The notes under the pieces: generated by a model
Told to the model about the DNA's origin: nothing
The model's input: the letters and a program-made list of their open reading frames with translations, nothing else
Databases searched by the model: none
Part shown: in pieces, positions 25,754 to 34,109 of the stretch
Layout: each line of letters opens with the position of its first letter
Position numbering within the stretch: position 1 is the stretch's first letter
Translations under genes and position numbers: made by a program
Source of the DNA: Vulcanimicrobiota bacterium
GTDB lineage: Bacteria; Vulcanimicrobiota; Vulcanimicrobiia; Eremiobacterales; Eremiobacteraceae
Direction of reading: 5' to 3'
NCBI GenBank assembly: GCA_019235715.1
Contig: JAFAKE010000050.1
Coordinates: 1-43,706 of the forward strand
DNA: 43,706 nt

Positions 25754-26563
25754 TCACGGAGTCGGCGCCGCGGGCGGCGGGGCTGGTGGCGCTGGCGCAG
25801 CCGTCGCCACCGCCGAACCAGTCAGCAGCGTGTACCAGCGCATGATGGCAAGCGTGCTGTATGCGCCGATCAGCGACGCGACGACGATCGCGACGATTTG
25901 ACCGAGCACCGGGATCAGCCCCAGGATCGCGTTGATGATGCCCGCGACGATGCCGACGATGATCAGCCCCAAGAACAGCATCGCGGTGGGACCGAAGTTG
26001 TCCTTGACGAGGTTGATCGACGCACCGATCGCACCGGTGCCGCTCTGATTGCCTTGCATCACGTACGGGATCGTGTACAAGCAGAAGAAGAACACCGCGA
26101 GCGGAACGATGATCGTCCACGACAGCAAACCTGCGACGAGCACGACGATGATGCCGAGGACGACCAGTGGAGCGAGCTTAGACAGCGCTCGATTGAAACC
26201 GCCGCCGATGTCCGGATCGCCGCCCTTCCAGACCGGCTCGGCTGCCGCATACGCCCATGCGTATCCGAAAACCGAGACGAGAACGCCCACCAAGGCGCAG
26301 ATCAAGAAGAGCAGGCCGGCTCCGCTGAAGATACCCGCCGCAAGCGCGGCCGGACCACGGCCGCCTTCTCCGGCTCCCGCCATGCCGGCCAGTCCCCCCG
26401 CTGCGAAGAGCGATCCGAAACCCACCATGACGCCGATGGCGATGAGGATGGCGGTGACAAGCGCCGTCACCAAGACGGGCACCGCCAGCATCCAATTGCG
26501 TTTTTCGAAAAGTGTTTTGAACGTCCCAGTGAGTTCTGCGACGGCGTCGAATTGAGCGGCCAT
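25754..26563 (-). CDS. Polytopic membrane protein, unknown (paralog of the gene at 22244)
   Basis: A 269-residue protein, from ATG at 26563 with GGAGG 5 bases upstream; the open frame extends 13 codons further but without a better start. Five to six membrane helices are visible, with an amphipathic N-terminus (AQFDAVAELTGTFKTLF) and AAAEPVWKGGDPDIGGGFNRA between helices, as in its paralog. It differs by a Gly/Ala-rich loop (GAGEGGRGPAALAAG) between helices 1 and 2 and by an Ala/Pro-rich C-terminal tail. It is divergent from thiG, with 142 bases between. Function unknown. Confidence 0.68.
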   Translation of the reverse strand: MAAQFDAVAELTGTFKTLFEKRNWMLAVPVLVTALVTAILIAIGVMVGFGSLFAAGGLAGMAGAGEGGRGPAALAAGIFSGAGLLFLICALVGVLVSVFGYAWAYAAAEPVWKGGDPDIGGGFNRALSKLAPLVVLGIIVVLVAGLLSWTIIVPLAVFFFCLYTIPYVMQGNQSGTGAIGASINLVKDNFGPTAMLFLGLIIVGIVAGIINAILGLIPVLGQIVAIVVASLIGAYSTLAIMRWYTLLTGSAVATAAPAPPAPPPAAPTP

Positions 26564-26705
26564 TGCGCCTCCTAGCGGACAGTGCGGCAACGAACGAACC
26601 AATCATGGCTCGTTCAACGGAAGGAGCCTGCGGCGAGGGTTCCGCGGCGGCGCACCCGCACCTGCGTTCTGTCCCCGGCCGGGGAATCACTAAATATCCC
26701 GCAGA

Positions 26706-27530
26706 ATGGAAACAACCCAAGCCCTTGGAGTCACACTTTTGACCGACCACCTCTCGCTCGGCGGCCGCACTTTCGAATCGCGCCTCATCGTCGGCACCGG
26801 CAAGTTCTCGAGCCCCGAGATCATGGCAGATGCGCTGGCCGCCGCAAAGACGCAGCTCGTCACCGTCGCAGTGCGCCGCGTCGATTTGGAAGCGCCAAGC
26901 AATCCGATCACCGATTTCATCGATCGCGAACGCTATCTCATCATGCCTAATACGTCGGGCGCAGTCGATGCGGCGCAAGCCGTGCGACTCGCCAAGCTGG
27001 CTCGCTCCGCCGGCTTGCCTGACTGGATCAAGGTCGAAGTCATCCCAGATCCACGCTACTTGATGCCCGATCCGGTCGAGACGCTCAAAGCCTGCGAGCT
27101 TCTGGTCGCCGAGGGTTTCACCGTGCTGCCGTACATCCACGCGGACCCGGTGCTCGCCAAACGGCTCGAGGAAGTCGGCGTCGCCGCCGTGATGCCGTTG
27201 GCGGCGCCGATCGGTTCGGGCCGCGGTCTCAAGATGGAAGCTGCGATCGCGATCATCATCGAGCAGGCAACCGTACCGGTCGTTGTCGATGCCGGCCTGG
27301 GCGTGCCCTCGCACGCGGCGGCTGCGATGGAGATGGGCGCTGACGCCGTGCTCGTCAACACCGCGATCGCCGCAGCAGCAAATCCGGCGCGCATGGCGCG
27401 CGCATTCGCGCTGGGCGTTGAGGCCGGCCGTAGTGCATTTCTGGCCGGCCGCGCGCACGAGCTTCCGACTGCTGCAGCGTCGAGTCCGCTCACCGGGTTC
27501 CTGGACCAGACCGAATCGCGCACGCTGTGA
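26706..27530 (+). CDS. thiG: Thiazole synthase ThiG
   Basis: A TIM-barrel enzyme of up to 274 residues. [14 protein letters not shown], the Schiff-base Lys in [17 protein letters not shown], and [12 protein letters not shown] are standard. ThiG joins 1-deoxyxylulose 5-phosphate, dehydroglycine and ThiS thiocarboxylate to make the thiazole of thiamine. The ATG at 26706 adds about 11 residues to the family N-terminus and has no ribosome site. TTG at 26739 has GGAG 8 bases upstream and may be the true start. A -10-like TAAATA (26690) lies before the gene. No TPP riboswitch is visible in the 142-base upstream gap. It heads thiG-thiH-thiS-thiE. Confidence 0.95.
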   Translation: METTQALGVTLLTDHLSLGGRTFESRLIVGTGKFSSPEIMADALAAAKTQLVTVAVRRVDLEAPSNPITDFIDRERYLIMPNTSGAVDAAQAVRLAKLARSAGLPDWIKVEVIPDPRYLMPDPVETLKACELLVAEGFTVLPYIHADPVLAKRLEEVGVAAVMPLAAPIGSGRGLKMEAAIAIIIEQATVPVVVDAGLGVPSHAAAAMEMGADAVLVNTAIAAAANPARMARAFALGVEAGRSAFLAGRAHELPTAAASSPLTGFLDQTESRTL

Positions 27531-28675
27531 GTTTTTCCGAAGTTTTCGATCCGCAGACCATCAGCGATCTCGTCGCGCGCAGCGCTTGCATGTCGACGGC
27601 GGACGTGCGCGCCGCAGTCGAGCGCAAGGCACGCACATTGGACGACGCCGCGGCGTTGCTCTCTCCTGCGGCAGACTCGCTATTGGAAGAGCTGGCGAAC
27701 CTCTCTCATCGTTCAACGGTCGAGCGCTTCGGCAAGACGATGGCGCTCTACGCGCCGCTGTATCTGTCGAACGAATGCGTCTGCACGTGTACGTACTGCG
27801 GCTTTTCCATGGGGCTGCCGATCAAACGGCGCACGTTGCGCATCGACGAAGTCGTGCGCGAGGCGCGCACGCTGGCGGCGCGCGGCATCCGCAATATTTT
27901 GCTTGTCTCCGCGGAACATCCCAAACACGTCAACGCGCCGTACGTGGCTCTTTGCGTGCGCGAATCCAAGCGCATTGCTCCCTACGTCGCGCTGGAGATC
28001 GCCGCTGCGGATGAGGAGACGTACCGCGAATACGTCGACGCCGGCTGCGACGGCGTCGTGCTCTATCAAGAGACCTACGATCGTGCCGCGTACGCCGGAT
28101 ACCACGTCGGTGGTCCGAAGAAGAAGTATGCCTGGCGCCTTGACGCGCCCGAGCGGGCCGCGCGCGCCGGAGTGCAGCACTTGGGCATCGGCGCTTTGCT
28201 TGGGCTCGCCGACTGGCGCTTCGAGGCGCTCTCGCTCGTGCAGCACGCGCGTTGGCTCGAGCGTCATTGCTGGCGCAGTCAGATCAATGTATCGCTGCCG
28301 CGCATCAATCGCGCCGAGGGCGGTTTCGTGCCGGCGCACCCGGTCAATGACCGCGATTTCGTCCACTTTCTCGTCTTCCTGCGGCTCGCGCTGCCCTCAG
28401 CCGGCATCACCTTGTCGACGCGCGAAACGGCGACGATGCGCGACAACCTCGCCCCCTTGGGCGTCACGATGATGAGCGCGGGCTCGAGTTCGGCGCCCGG
28501 AGGATACGGCGAGCCTGGCCAAGCCGGCGAGCAATTCGAGCTTGAGGACCATCGTACGCCGGCCGACGTGGCGTGCGGCCTGCGCGCCATGGGATACGAA
28601 CCGGTTTTCAAGGATTGGGAAGTTATGCAGGCGCGCTCGCAGCGCGACGTGCTCGGCAGCGCCGCGGCAAGCTGA
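27527..28675 (+). CDS. thiH: 2-iminoacetate synthase ThiH (radical SAM)
   Basis: A 382-residue radical-SAM enzyme with the cluster motif Cys84-x3-Cys88-x2-Cys91 (CVCTCTYC). It splits tyrosine to p-cresol and 2-iminoacetate (dehydroglycine), the nitrogen-carbon source for ThiG. Typical blocks are [35 protein letters not shown] and [18 protein letters not shown]. The GTG start at 27527 overlaps the thiG stop (GTGA). Use of ThiH rather than the oxygen-dependent glycine oxidase ThiO is notable in a cell that otherwise looks aerobic, since ThiH is oxygen-sensitive. Confidence 0.95.
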   Translation: MSFSEVFDPQTISDLVARSACMSTADVRAAVERKARTLDDAAALLSPAADSLLEELANLSHRSTVERFGKTMALYAPLYLSNECVCTCTYCGFSMGLPIKRRTLRIDEVVREARTLAARGIRNILLVSAEHPKHVNAPYVALCVRESKRIAPYVALEIAAADEETYREYVDAGCDGVVLYQETYDRAAYAGYHVGGPKKKYAWRLDAPERAARAGVQHLGIGALLGLADWRFEALSLVQHARWLERHCWRSQINVSLPRINRAEGGFVPAHPVNDRDFVHFLVFLRLALPSAGITLSTRETATMRDNLAPLGVTMMSAGSSSAPGGYGEPGQAGEQFELEDHRTPADVACGLRAMGYEPVFKDWEVMQARSQRDVLGSAAAS

Positions 28676-28884
28676 TGACGACGCTCACCTTCTTCGCGAA
28701 TGGGAAGTCGCGTGAAATAGCGAGCGGCACGACGATCGCCGACATGCTGGCACAGGCCGGACTGCAGACGATGCAAGTCGTCGTCGAGTATAACGGCCAG
28801 CCTTTGGCGCGCGAGCGGTTCGCGCACACGCACATCGCCGCGGGGGATCGCGTCGAGATCGCGCAGATGGTCGGCGGCGGTTGA
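28675..28884 (+). CDS. thiS: Sulfur-carrier protein ThiS
   Basis: A 69-residue ubiquitin-fold protein; ATG at 28675 overlaps the thiH stop (TGATG). It opens TTLTFFANGKSREIASGTTI and ends VEIAQMVGGG, the C-terminal glycines being the site of thiocarboxylate formation. It gives sulfur to the thiazole ring. Its activating enzyme ThiF/MoeB is not in the window. It also overlaps thiE by 4 bases. Confidence 0.93.
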   Translation: MTTLTFFANGKSREIASGTTIADMLAQAGLQTMQVVVEYNGQPLARERFAHTHIAAGDRVEIAQMVGGG

Positions 28885-29543
28885 GCGCTGTGCGGCGCGC
28901 GGCAGTTGCGGACCGCAGGCTTTACCTTATCACCGGCGCATCGCCGCGAGTCGGTCTTCTCAACCTCATCGAACGCGCGGTGCAGGGCGGGGTCGACATG
29001 GTTCAACTGCGCGAGAAAAACATGAGCGACCGCGAACTGCTCGCGCTGGCGATCGACTGCGTCCGATTGTGTCGCCGCCTTGGTGTGCCATTCATCGTCA
29101 ACGACCGGGTCAACATCGCGCTGGCGGCCAACGCCGACGGCGTGCATCTCGGACAAGATGATTTGCCCGTAGGCGATGCTCGTATAATCTTGGGGCCCGG
29201 TGCGATCATCGGGTTCTCGACGCACTCGCCCGAACAGATCGATGTCGCCGGAGATGTCGACTACATCGGCGTCGGGCCGATCCATGAGACGCCTACCAAA
29301 CCCGGCCGGCCGGCGGTGGGAGCTGAGCTCGTCCGCTACGCCGCTGATCACGCGGCGCAGCCGTTCTTCGCGATCGGCGGCCTCAACCCGACCAACGTCG
29401 CCGAGGTCGTGCGCGCCGGTGCCCGCGGCGTTTCCGTGCTGCGTTATATCAGCGACTCCCAAGATCCGAACGCTGCCGCGCGTGCGATGATCGCCGCGAT
29501 GGATGCGGCGCAGACGCGCACATCGGCGGCCGACATCACATGA
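28881..29543 (+). CDS. thiE: Thiamine-phosphate synthase ThiE
   Basis: A 220-residue TIM-barrel enzyme that joins the pyrimidine and thiazole units. Signatures are YLITGASP, VDMVQLREKNMSDRELL, FIVNDRVNIALAANADGVHLGQDDLP, GFSTHSPEQ, DYIGVGPIHETPTKPG and FAIGGLNPTNV. The start is TTG at 28881 (overlapping the thiS stop) or GTG at 28890 in the same frame. It is followed, with an ATGA overlap, by a molybdopterin oxidoreductase gene that has no known part in thiamine synthesis. Confidence 0.94.
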   Translation: MSAVRRAAVADRRLYLITGASPRVGLLNLIERAVQGGVDMVQLREKNMSDRELLALAIDCVRLCRRLGVPFIVNDRVNIALAANADGVHLGQDDLPVGDARIILGPGAIIGFSTHSPEQIDVAGDVDYIGVGPIHETPTKPGRPAVGAELVRYAADHAAQPFFAIGGLNPTNVAEVVRAGARGVSVLRYISDSQDPNAAARAMIAAMDAAQTRTSAADIT

Positions 29544-30103
29544 GCAAAGACGCGCGCCTTCCGCCAGGGCAGTACTCCGTGCGCGATTTTCCCGTGCTGC
29601 ACGTGGGTGCGATCCCGCAATTCGATCCGCAGCGCTGGCGTTTCCGCATCTTCGGAGCGGTCGAGACGCCGCACGAGTTGACGTGGCAGCAATTCACGGC
29701 CTTGCCCGGCAAGACAGTGAAGACCGATATCCACTGCGTCACGCGCTGGACGAAATTCGATACGAACTGGTTCGGCGTTCCCTTCGCGGAAATCGTCAAG
29801 ATCGCCAAACCGCAGAGCGACGCGAAATTCGTCATCACCCACGGCGCGCACGGCTACAGCGCGAACGTGCCGTTGTCGGTCGCAGACGACGACGACGTTC
29901 TCTTCGCCTATCAGTATGAAGGCAAGCCGCTCGAGCCGATCCACGGCGGCCCGATGCGCATGTTCATCCCCAAACGTTATTTCTGGAAGAGCACGAAGTG
30001 GTGCGACGGCGTCGAGTTCAGCACCGAAGATAAGCCTGGATTCTGGGAGGTGCGGGGATACAACAACGATGCCGACCCGTGGAAAGAAGAGCGCTACTGG
30101 TGA
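29540..30103 (+). CDS. Molybdopterin-dependent oxidoreductase (sulfite-oxidase fold, MsrP/YedY-like)
   Basis: A 187-residue protein with the sulfite-oxidase molybdopterin-binding fold: FRIFGAVETPHELTWQQF, then DIHCVTRWTKFDTNWFGV, where Cys66 is the expected molybdenum ligand, and HGGPMRMFIPKRYFWKSTKW. It has no Tat signal and no heme or dimerisation domain, so it is a minimal cytoplasmic member of the group. Its ATG overlaps the thiE stop, so it is translated with the thiamine operon. The substrate is unknown. MoaD and MoaE for its cofactor are encoded at 16289-16953. Confidence 0.85.
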   Translation: MSKDARLPPGQYSVRDFPVLHVGAIPQFDPQRWRFRIFGAVETPHELTWQQFTALPGKTVKTDIHCVTRWTKFDTNWFGVPFAEIVKIAKPQSDAKFVITHGAHGYSANVPLSVADDDDVLFAYQYEGKPLEPIHGGPMRMFIPKRYFWKSTKWCDGVEFSTEDKPGFWEVRGYNNDADPWKEERYW

Positions 30104-30110
30104 GCCCGCC

Positions 30111-30305
30111 CTAGGGCGGCGTGACCCCTAGTTCTTCCTCGCTGGTCGCGGGTTCGCGCTCGGCCACCGTATAGCCGGCATGGCGCGCCGCGGACTCGCA
30201 GCCCTCGCAGACTTTCACCGTCTCGAGCTTGCGCTGCGAGTACCGGTGGGCAAAAAAATGGTGGCCGAGACGTTGCTCGCAGCCACAAAAGGCGCATCTG
30301 GACAT
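30111..30305 (-). CDS. Small zinc-ribbon-like protein
   Basis: A 64-residue protein from ATG at 30305. Four to five cysteines sit as CAFCGC near the N-terminus and CEGC about 30 residues later, a pattern that would bind one zinc. The middle is basic and aromatic (HHFFAHRYSQRKLETVKV) and the C-terminus acidic (SEEELGV). The open frame continues far upstream, opposite the next gene, but that part is not protein-like. It lies tail-to-tail with the molybdopterin oxidoreductase (7 bases) and divergent from the gene at 30346. Not recognised as a known family; the spaced cysteines are why I believe it. Confidence 0.55.
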   Translation of the reverse strand: MSRCAFCGCEQRLGHHFFAHRYSQRKLETVKVCEGCESAARHAGYTVAEREPATSEEELGVTPP

Positions 30306-30345
30306 CCTGTCTATATGACCGGATTTCTGCCGGAACGTTACAAAG

Positions 30346-31305
30346 ATGGCGTTCATGCGGACGGGCATGACGACGCTTATCACCGCTATCATCGCGGCCG
30401 GCGTTGCGATCATCTTCGCAAACCAGCCGTTTGACGCGCTGTTCCACCAGTGGCAATTCACCGTCGCGGTGGCGATCGCCGGTCTTGGCCTTTTCGCGAC
30501 GGCAGCCGTGGCGCTGCGCGCGCGCGACGGCGAAGAGCGTTTTGCTGCGCTGGCGGGATTGGGCGGCGGATTGTTGTGCGCGGCGATGGTTTCAGCGGCA
30601 TTTTCAGTGGGGCCACCGCACGCGCTTGGCGGCTCCCCAGGGCAGATCAGCCCGTTGCGGCGCGGCGGGGCGGTCGCGGTGCGCTTCCCGGCGGTGGAAA
30701 GCGCGGGCGCGGGCGTCTTGAATGCGCCCCAGGCGGTGGAACTGCTCAACGGCGCCCACCCGCCCGAAACGCTGGTGTCCGGCCAGACGCGCAGCATCGG
30801 CCAATACGTCCTGCGCGTTTCGTCGGGCCCGATCGCGTTTGTGCGGGCGACGACGCCCGACGGCCGCCCGGTGACCGTCACTCAACCGGAAGGCGCGACA
30901 TTTATCTCGCCATATCTTCTCTTTCCATATAAGCAAGGCGCGCAGCAGCTCGACTACTTCGCCGTGCCCCCGCTGCATCGCACGGTCAACGTCGCATACT
31001 TTTCGTCATATCATGATGCGGCCAAAGGGATCGACATTCCCGAGCCGTTCGTCCTCGTGCAGATCGCCGAGGAGAACGGCGCCGAGCTGTACCGTGGTGC
31101 TACGATAGGCGGCCGGCCGATCCGCAAGGGCGGCGTCGTGCTGACCTTCCAGCTGGGAACGTATCCAGATGTCATCGTGACATCCGCGCCGGCGCGATTG
31201 GCGCTGGGCGCAGGGCTCGCGATGATCGCCGTAGGTTTGATCGGGTTCATCTGGCTAAACGTGCGTGCAGGGCGGACGGAACGGCGTCGTGCGAACGCCA
31301 AGTGA
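30346..31305 (+). CDS. Membrane protein of unknown function with large extracytoplasmic domain
   Basis: A 319-residue protein. Three hydrophobic helices near the N-terminus (about 10-25, 38-57, 68-86) lead into a beta-rich domain of about 190 residues, and a last helix lies near 283-304 with an Arg-rich tail. The domain includes GGAVAVRFPAVES, YVLRVSSGPIAFV and VVLTFQLGTYPDVIV. The layout faintly recalls ResB-type cytochrome c assembly proteins, but no conserved residue supports that. It precedes the aspartyl protease gene by 6 bases, so it probably belongs to the operon running to 35770. Confidence 0.65.
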   Translation: MAFMRTGMTTLITAIIAAGVAIIFANQPFDALFHQWQFTVAVAIAGLGLFATAAVALRARDGEERFAALAGLGGGLLCAAMVSAAFSVGPPHALGGSPGQISPLRRGGAVAVRFPAVESAGAGVLNAPQAVELLNGAHPPETLVSGQTRSIGQYVLRVSSGPIAFVRATTPDGRPVTVTQPEGATFISPYLLFPYKQGAQQLDYFAVPPLHRTVNVAYFSSYHDAAKGIDIPEPFVLVQIAEENGAELYRGATIGGRPIRKGGVVLTFQLGTYPDVIVTSAPARLALGAGLAMIAVGLIGFIWLNVRAGRTERRRANAK

Positions 31306-31311
31306 GCGCGC

Positions 31312-32907
31312 ATGAACCGTGTTGTCCGCGCTGTTCTCATCGCGTGCATCGCAGCCGGCATCGCATATCCGACGCCGGCGGGCGCGCGTTCGCTTGAGGA
31401 CCCGCCGGCCGGCTTGCACAGCGCGTCCGAAAACCTGGCGCAGGTGCTGCAGCACTACAACGCGTCGGAAGGCGGGCACCGCTTTCATACACGCATCGCG
31501 ACGTGGCGCGTCAACGAACACGGCTTGAGCGGTACGTATATGGAGACGACGTCGGGCGAGGATTTTCGCGCCTCGCTGACATTGGGTCCACTGGTCACCC
31601 TCAACGGACGCTGGCATGGACAGAGCTGGCGCCAAGACGAGAACGGGCTGACCGTGTTCACTCAAGACATCCATCAGAAGACCGCCATCAGCGAGAAGGC
31701 GATCGATTACGCTTTCGATCATCCGCAGTCGCCCGGCGACGGCGTCGAGCTTGCGGGCGAAGTGTCCGCTCCGGTCGATGCCTACGTCGTGCGCATCCAT
31801 CCGCGCGGCGGCCGCCTGGTATGGCTGTTCTTCGATGCGGCCAGCGGCCTCATCGACCGCGAGGAAGACGTCGTCGCGGAACGGCGCAGCGTCACGCAGT
31901 ACGACGACTACCGCCCGGTCGACGGCGAGATGTACGCATGGCACCGCACGACGACCGACGGCCATCCCAACAACGACGAAGAGTGGACGCTCATTTCCCT
32001 GCGCAACGACGTGCCCGTCAATCCGACTGACCTTGAGATCCCGGCCGATCGGCGCGTGCTGGTCGAATTTCCCGGCGGCGAGCCGCAAGTGCGCCTGCCG
32101 GCGCGCGTCATCGACGGCCGCGTCGTCGTACGCGTCAACATCGCAGGACGAGGGCTCGACTTCATGCTCGATTCGGGCGCAGGCGATATCGCGCTGGACT
32201 CCGGACTCGTGCCCGTCCTCCATTTGCAAACGATCGGCAAGTCCACGCAGGTCGTCGCGGGGCAGTTCGATCGATCCAACGCGATCGTACCGGAGATGCA
32301 AGTCGGCGATCTGCGTCTGCGCGACGTCGTCGTCTCGACGCTGCCGTTCCAAGCCCAAGCGCTGCCCGACGTCAAGATCGTCGGCTTGCTCGGCTTCGAT
32401 TTCTTTCGCGGTGCGGTGGTGCGCATCGACTACACCGCAGGCACCGTTGACGCCATCGAGCCGGCGCGCTTTTCGGCGCCCGACGGCGTGACGTCGCTGC
32501 CCATCGCATTGGATGACGGCGTGCCGCTCGTCAAGGCGACGGTCGGCGACGCGACCGGCGACCATTTCATCCTTGATACCGGATCGGTATTCACGATCGT
32601 GTTCTCCGGCTTTGCATCCGATCATCCGGATGCCGTAGCGGATCAAGGCGCCGGCTCGCTAAGCAGACGCGACGAGGCGACGATGGCGCAAGGCGTTGGC
32701 GGCGAGATCCTGCTCGTGCCGACCGAGCTGCGCTCGCTCACATTTGGCGGCGAGCGTTTCGAGTATTTCCAAGCGTACGTGACGCAATCCGCGCGCGCGC
32801 TCGAGCGTGAGGACGAAGACGGCTTGATCGGATCGCCGACGCTCGCACATTTCATCGTCTATCTCGACTATCAGCGCCAGCGCGTCGACCTGGTGCGCAA
32901 CGGATGA
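31312..32907 (+). CDS. Secreted protein with two retropepsin-like aspartyl protease domains
   Basis: A 531-residue protein with an N-terminal signal peptide (cleavage near AGARS). Residues 30-240 form a beta-rich region resembling LolA/YedA-like or lipoprotein-carrier folds. Two pepsin-like lobes follow: the first has FMLDSGAGD (Asp287) and the hydrophobic-hydrophobic-Gly strand IVGLLGFDFF; the second has FILDTGSVF (Asp422) and DGLIGSPTL. In such single-chain proteins the two Asp residues together make one active site, or each lobe may dimerise. It probably cleaves peptides in the periplasm. Its stop overlaps the amidohydrolase ATG, and a peptide-binding lipoprotein follows, which supports a peptide-using module. 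Confidence 0.78.
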   Translation: MNRVVRAVLIACIAAGIAYPTPAGARSLEDPPAGLHSASENLAQVLQHYNASEGGHRFHTRIATWRVNEHGLSGTYMETTSGEDFRASLTLGPLVTLNGRWHGQSWRQDENGLTVFTQDIHQKTAISEKAIDYAFDHPQSPGDGVELAGEVSAPVDAYVVRIHPRGGRLVWLFFDAASGLIDREEDVVAERRSVTQYDDYRPVDGEMYAWHRTTTDGHPNNDEEWTLISLRNDVPVNPTDLEIPADRRVLVEFPGGEPQVRLPARVIDGRVVVRVNIAGRGLDFMLDSGAGDIALDSGLVPVLHLQTIGKSTQVVAGQFDRSNAIVPEMQVGDLRLRDVVVSTLPFQAQALPDVKIVGLLGFDFFRGAVVRIDYTAGTVDAIEPARFSAPDGVTSLPIALDDGVPLVKATVGDATGDHFILDTGSVFTIVFSGFASDHPDAVADQGAGSLSRRDEATMAQGVGGEILLVPTELRSLTFGGERFEYFQAYVTQSARALEREDEDGLIGSPTLAHFIVYLDYQRQRVDLVRNG

Positions 32908-34109
32908 AGAAAGGAGCCGCGACGGGGCGACGCACAATGGTGCGCGCGAGGTCCGTTCTCACTCGGATCGGAACGAGGGCGATCGCCAACGGCGCGGTGC
33001 TCGTCGAGGAGGGCAAGATCGTCGCCGTCGGACCGCGCGCCACGATCGAGCGCGCCGGCAAACGCGCGATCGTCATCGATGCGCCCGGCACCATCATGCC
33101 GGGCATGATCAATCTGCACGCGCACCTCGATTCCCAATGCGGGCCGGATTTCTTGACGCAAGCGCTGCTGATCAGCGAGGCAAACGCCGTGATGGTGTGC
33201 GTCGACAGCGCGCGGCGCACGCTCCTTGCCGGCGTCACCACGGTGCGCGACTTGGGCACCAAGTACGCGGCTGCGATCGCCGTGCGCGATGCCGTCGCTG
33301 CCGGCTGGGTTCCCGGACCGCGCATATTGAGCGCCGGCCAGCTGGTGTGCATGACCGGCGGACACGGTTGGTTCATCGCCGACGAGGCGGACGGCCCTGA
33401 CGGCATGCGCAAGAAGGTGCGCAAGAACCTCAAGCGCGGCGCGGACTGCATCAAGGTGATCGCGACGGGCGGCGTGCTCTCGCCGGGCGTCGAGGTGGGC
33501 AGCGCGCAGCTCGACCCGGACGAGCTTGAGACGGCGGTGCGCGAGGCGCACAAGGCCGACAAGCGCGTCGCCGCACATGCGATCGGCAACCAGGGCATCA
33601 AGAACGCATTGCGCGCCGGCGTCGACACGATCGAGCACGGCTGCTATCTCGACGACGAGGCGATAAAACTCTTCAAGAAGACCGGCGCGACTTGGGTGCC
33701 GACCTTGTGCGCGCCGCATTTCCTGCACGAGCACCTCGCCGAAGTCCCGGCGTACGTGCGGCGCAAGACCGAGCAGGTCTACGACGCGCACCGCGCCAGC
33801 TTCCGTCTTGCGCTGCGCGCCGGCGTGAAGATCGCCGCCGGCACCGACGCGGGAACGCCGTTCAACAACCACGAGTTTTTCGCCACGGAGTTGTCGCTGA
33901 TGGCCGCGCTCGGCATGAGCAGCGAAGAAGCATTGGAAGCGGCGACCGCGGAGGCGGCGCGCGCGGCCGGCCTCGAACGCGAAACCGGAACAGTCGAAGC
34001 CGGCAAGTCCGCCGACTTGATCGCGGTGGACGGCGATCCGCGCAAAGACATCACCGCGACGATGCGTGTGCGCGGCGTTATGACCCGCGGCCTCTGGATG
34101 ACGTCGTGA
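32904..34109 (+). CDS. Metal-dependent amidohydrolase (imidazolonepropionase/prolidase-like)
   Basis: A 401-residue amidohydrolase-superfamily enzyme. Metal-site residues are His72 and His74 (NLHAHLD), Lys184 (CIKVIATGG, likely carboxylated), His225 (AAHAIG), His245 (IEHGCYLD) and Asp315 (AAGTDAGTP). This set matches the subgroup of L-aminoacyl-proline and carboxypeptidase-type Xaa-Pro/Xaa-Arg dipeptidases. No signal peptide, so cytoplasmic. The start at 32904 overlaps the protease stop (ATGA); an ATG at 32937 is also plausible. It overlaps the peptide-binding lipoprotein gene by GTGA. It may finish peptides taken up by that system; the substrate is inferred. Confidence 0.85.
   Translation: MKKGAATGRRTMVRARSVLTRIGTRAIANGAVLVEEGKIVAVGPRATIERAGKRAIVIDAPGTIMPGMINLHAHLDSQCGPDFLTQALLISEANAVMVCVDSARRTLLAGVTTVRDLGTKYAAAIAVRDAVAAGWVPGPRILSAGQLVCMTGGHGWFIADEADGPDGMRKKVRKNLKRGADCIKVIATGGVLSPGVEVGSAQLDPDELETAVREAHKADKRVAAHAIGNQGIKNALRAGVDTIEHGCYLDDEAIKLFKKTGATWVPTLCAPHFLHEHLAEVPAYVRRKTEQVYDAHRASFRLALRAGVKIAAGTDAGTPFNNHEFFATELSLMAALGMSSEEALEAATAEAARAAGLERETGTVEAGKSADLIAVDGDPRKDITATMRVRGVMTRGLWMTS

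Noticed and set aside
25148-26575. Plus-strand open frame (475 codons) spanning the LolA-like gene and the opposite membrane protein
   Set aside because: It crosses a hairpin between two real convergent genes and has a low-complexity Arg/His/Asp sequence; a shadow frame.
26564-26705. TPP riboswitch before thiG
   Set aside because: The conserved CUGAGA and ACCUGA-type core elements are not present in this gap, on either strand as far as I can read.
30306-30881. Upstream extension of the zinc-ribbon frame, opposite the gene at 30346
   Set aside because: The extension has Pro/Ala/Arg low complexity and overlaps a better plus-strand gene; only the part after ATG 30305 looks like protein.
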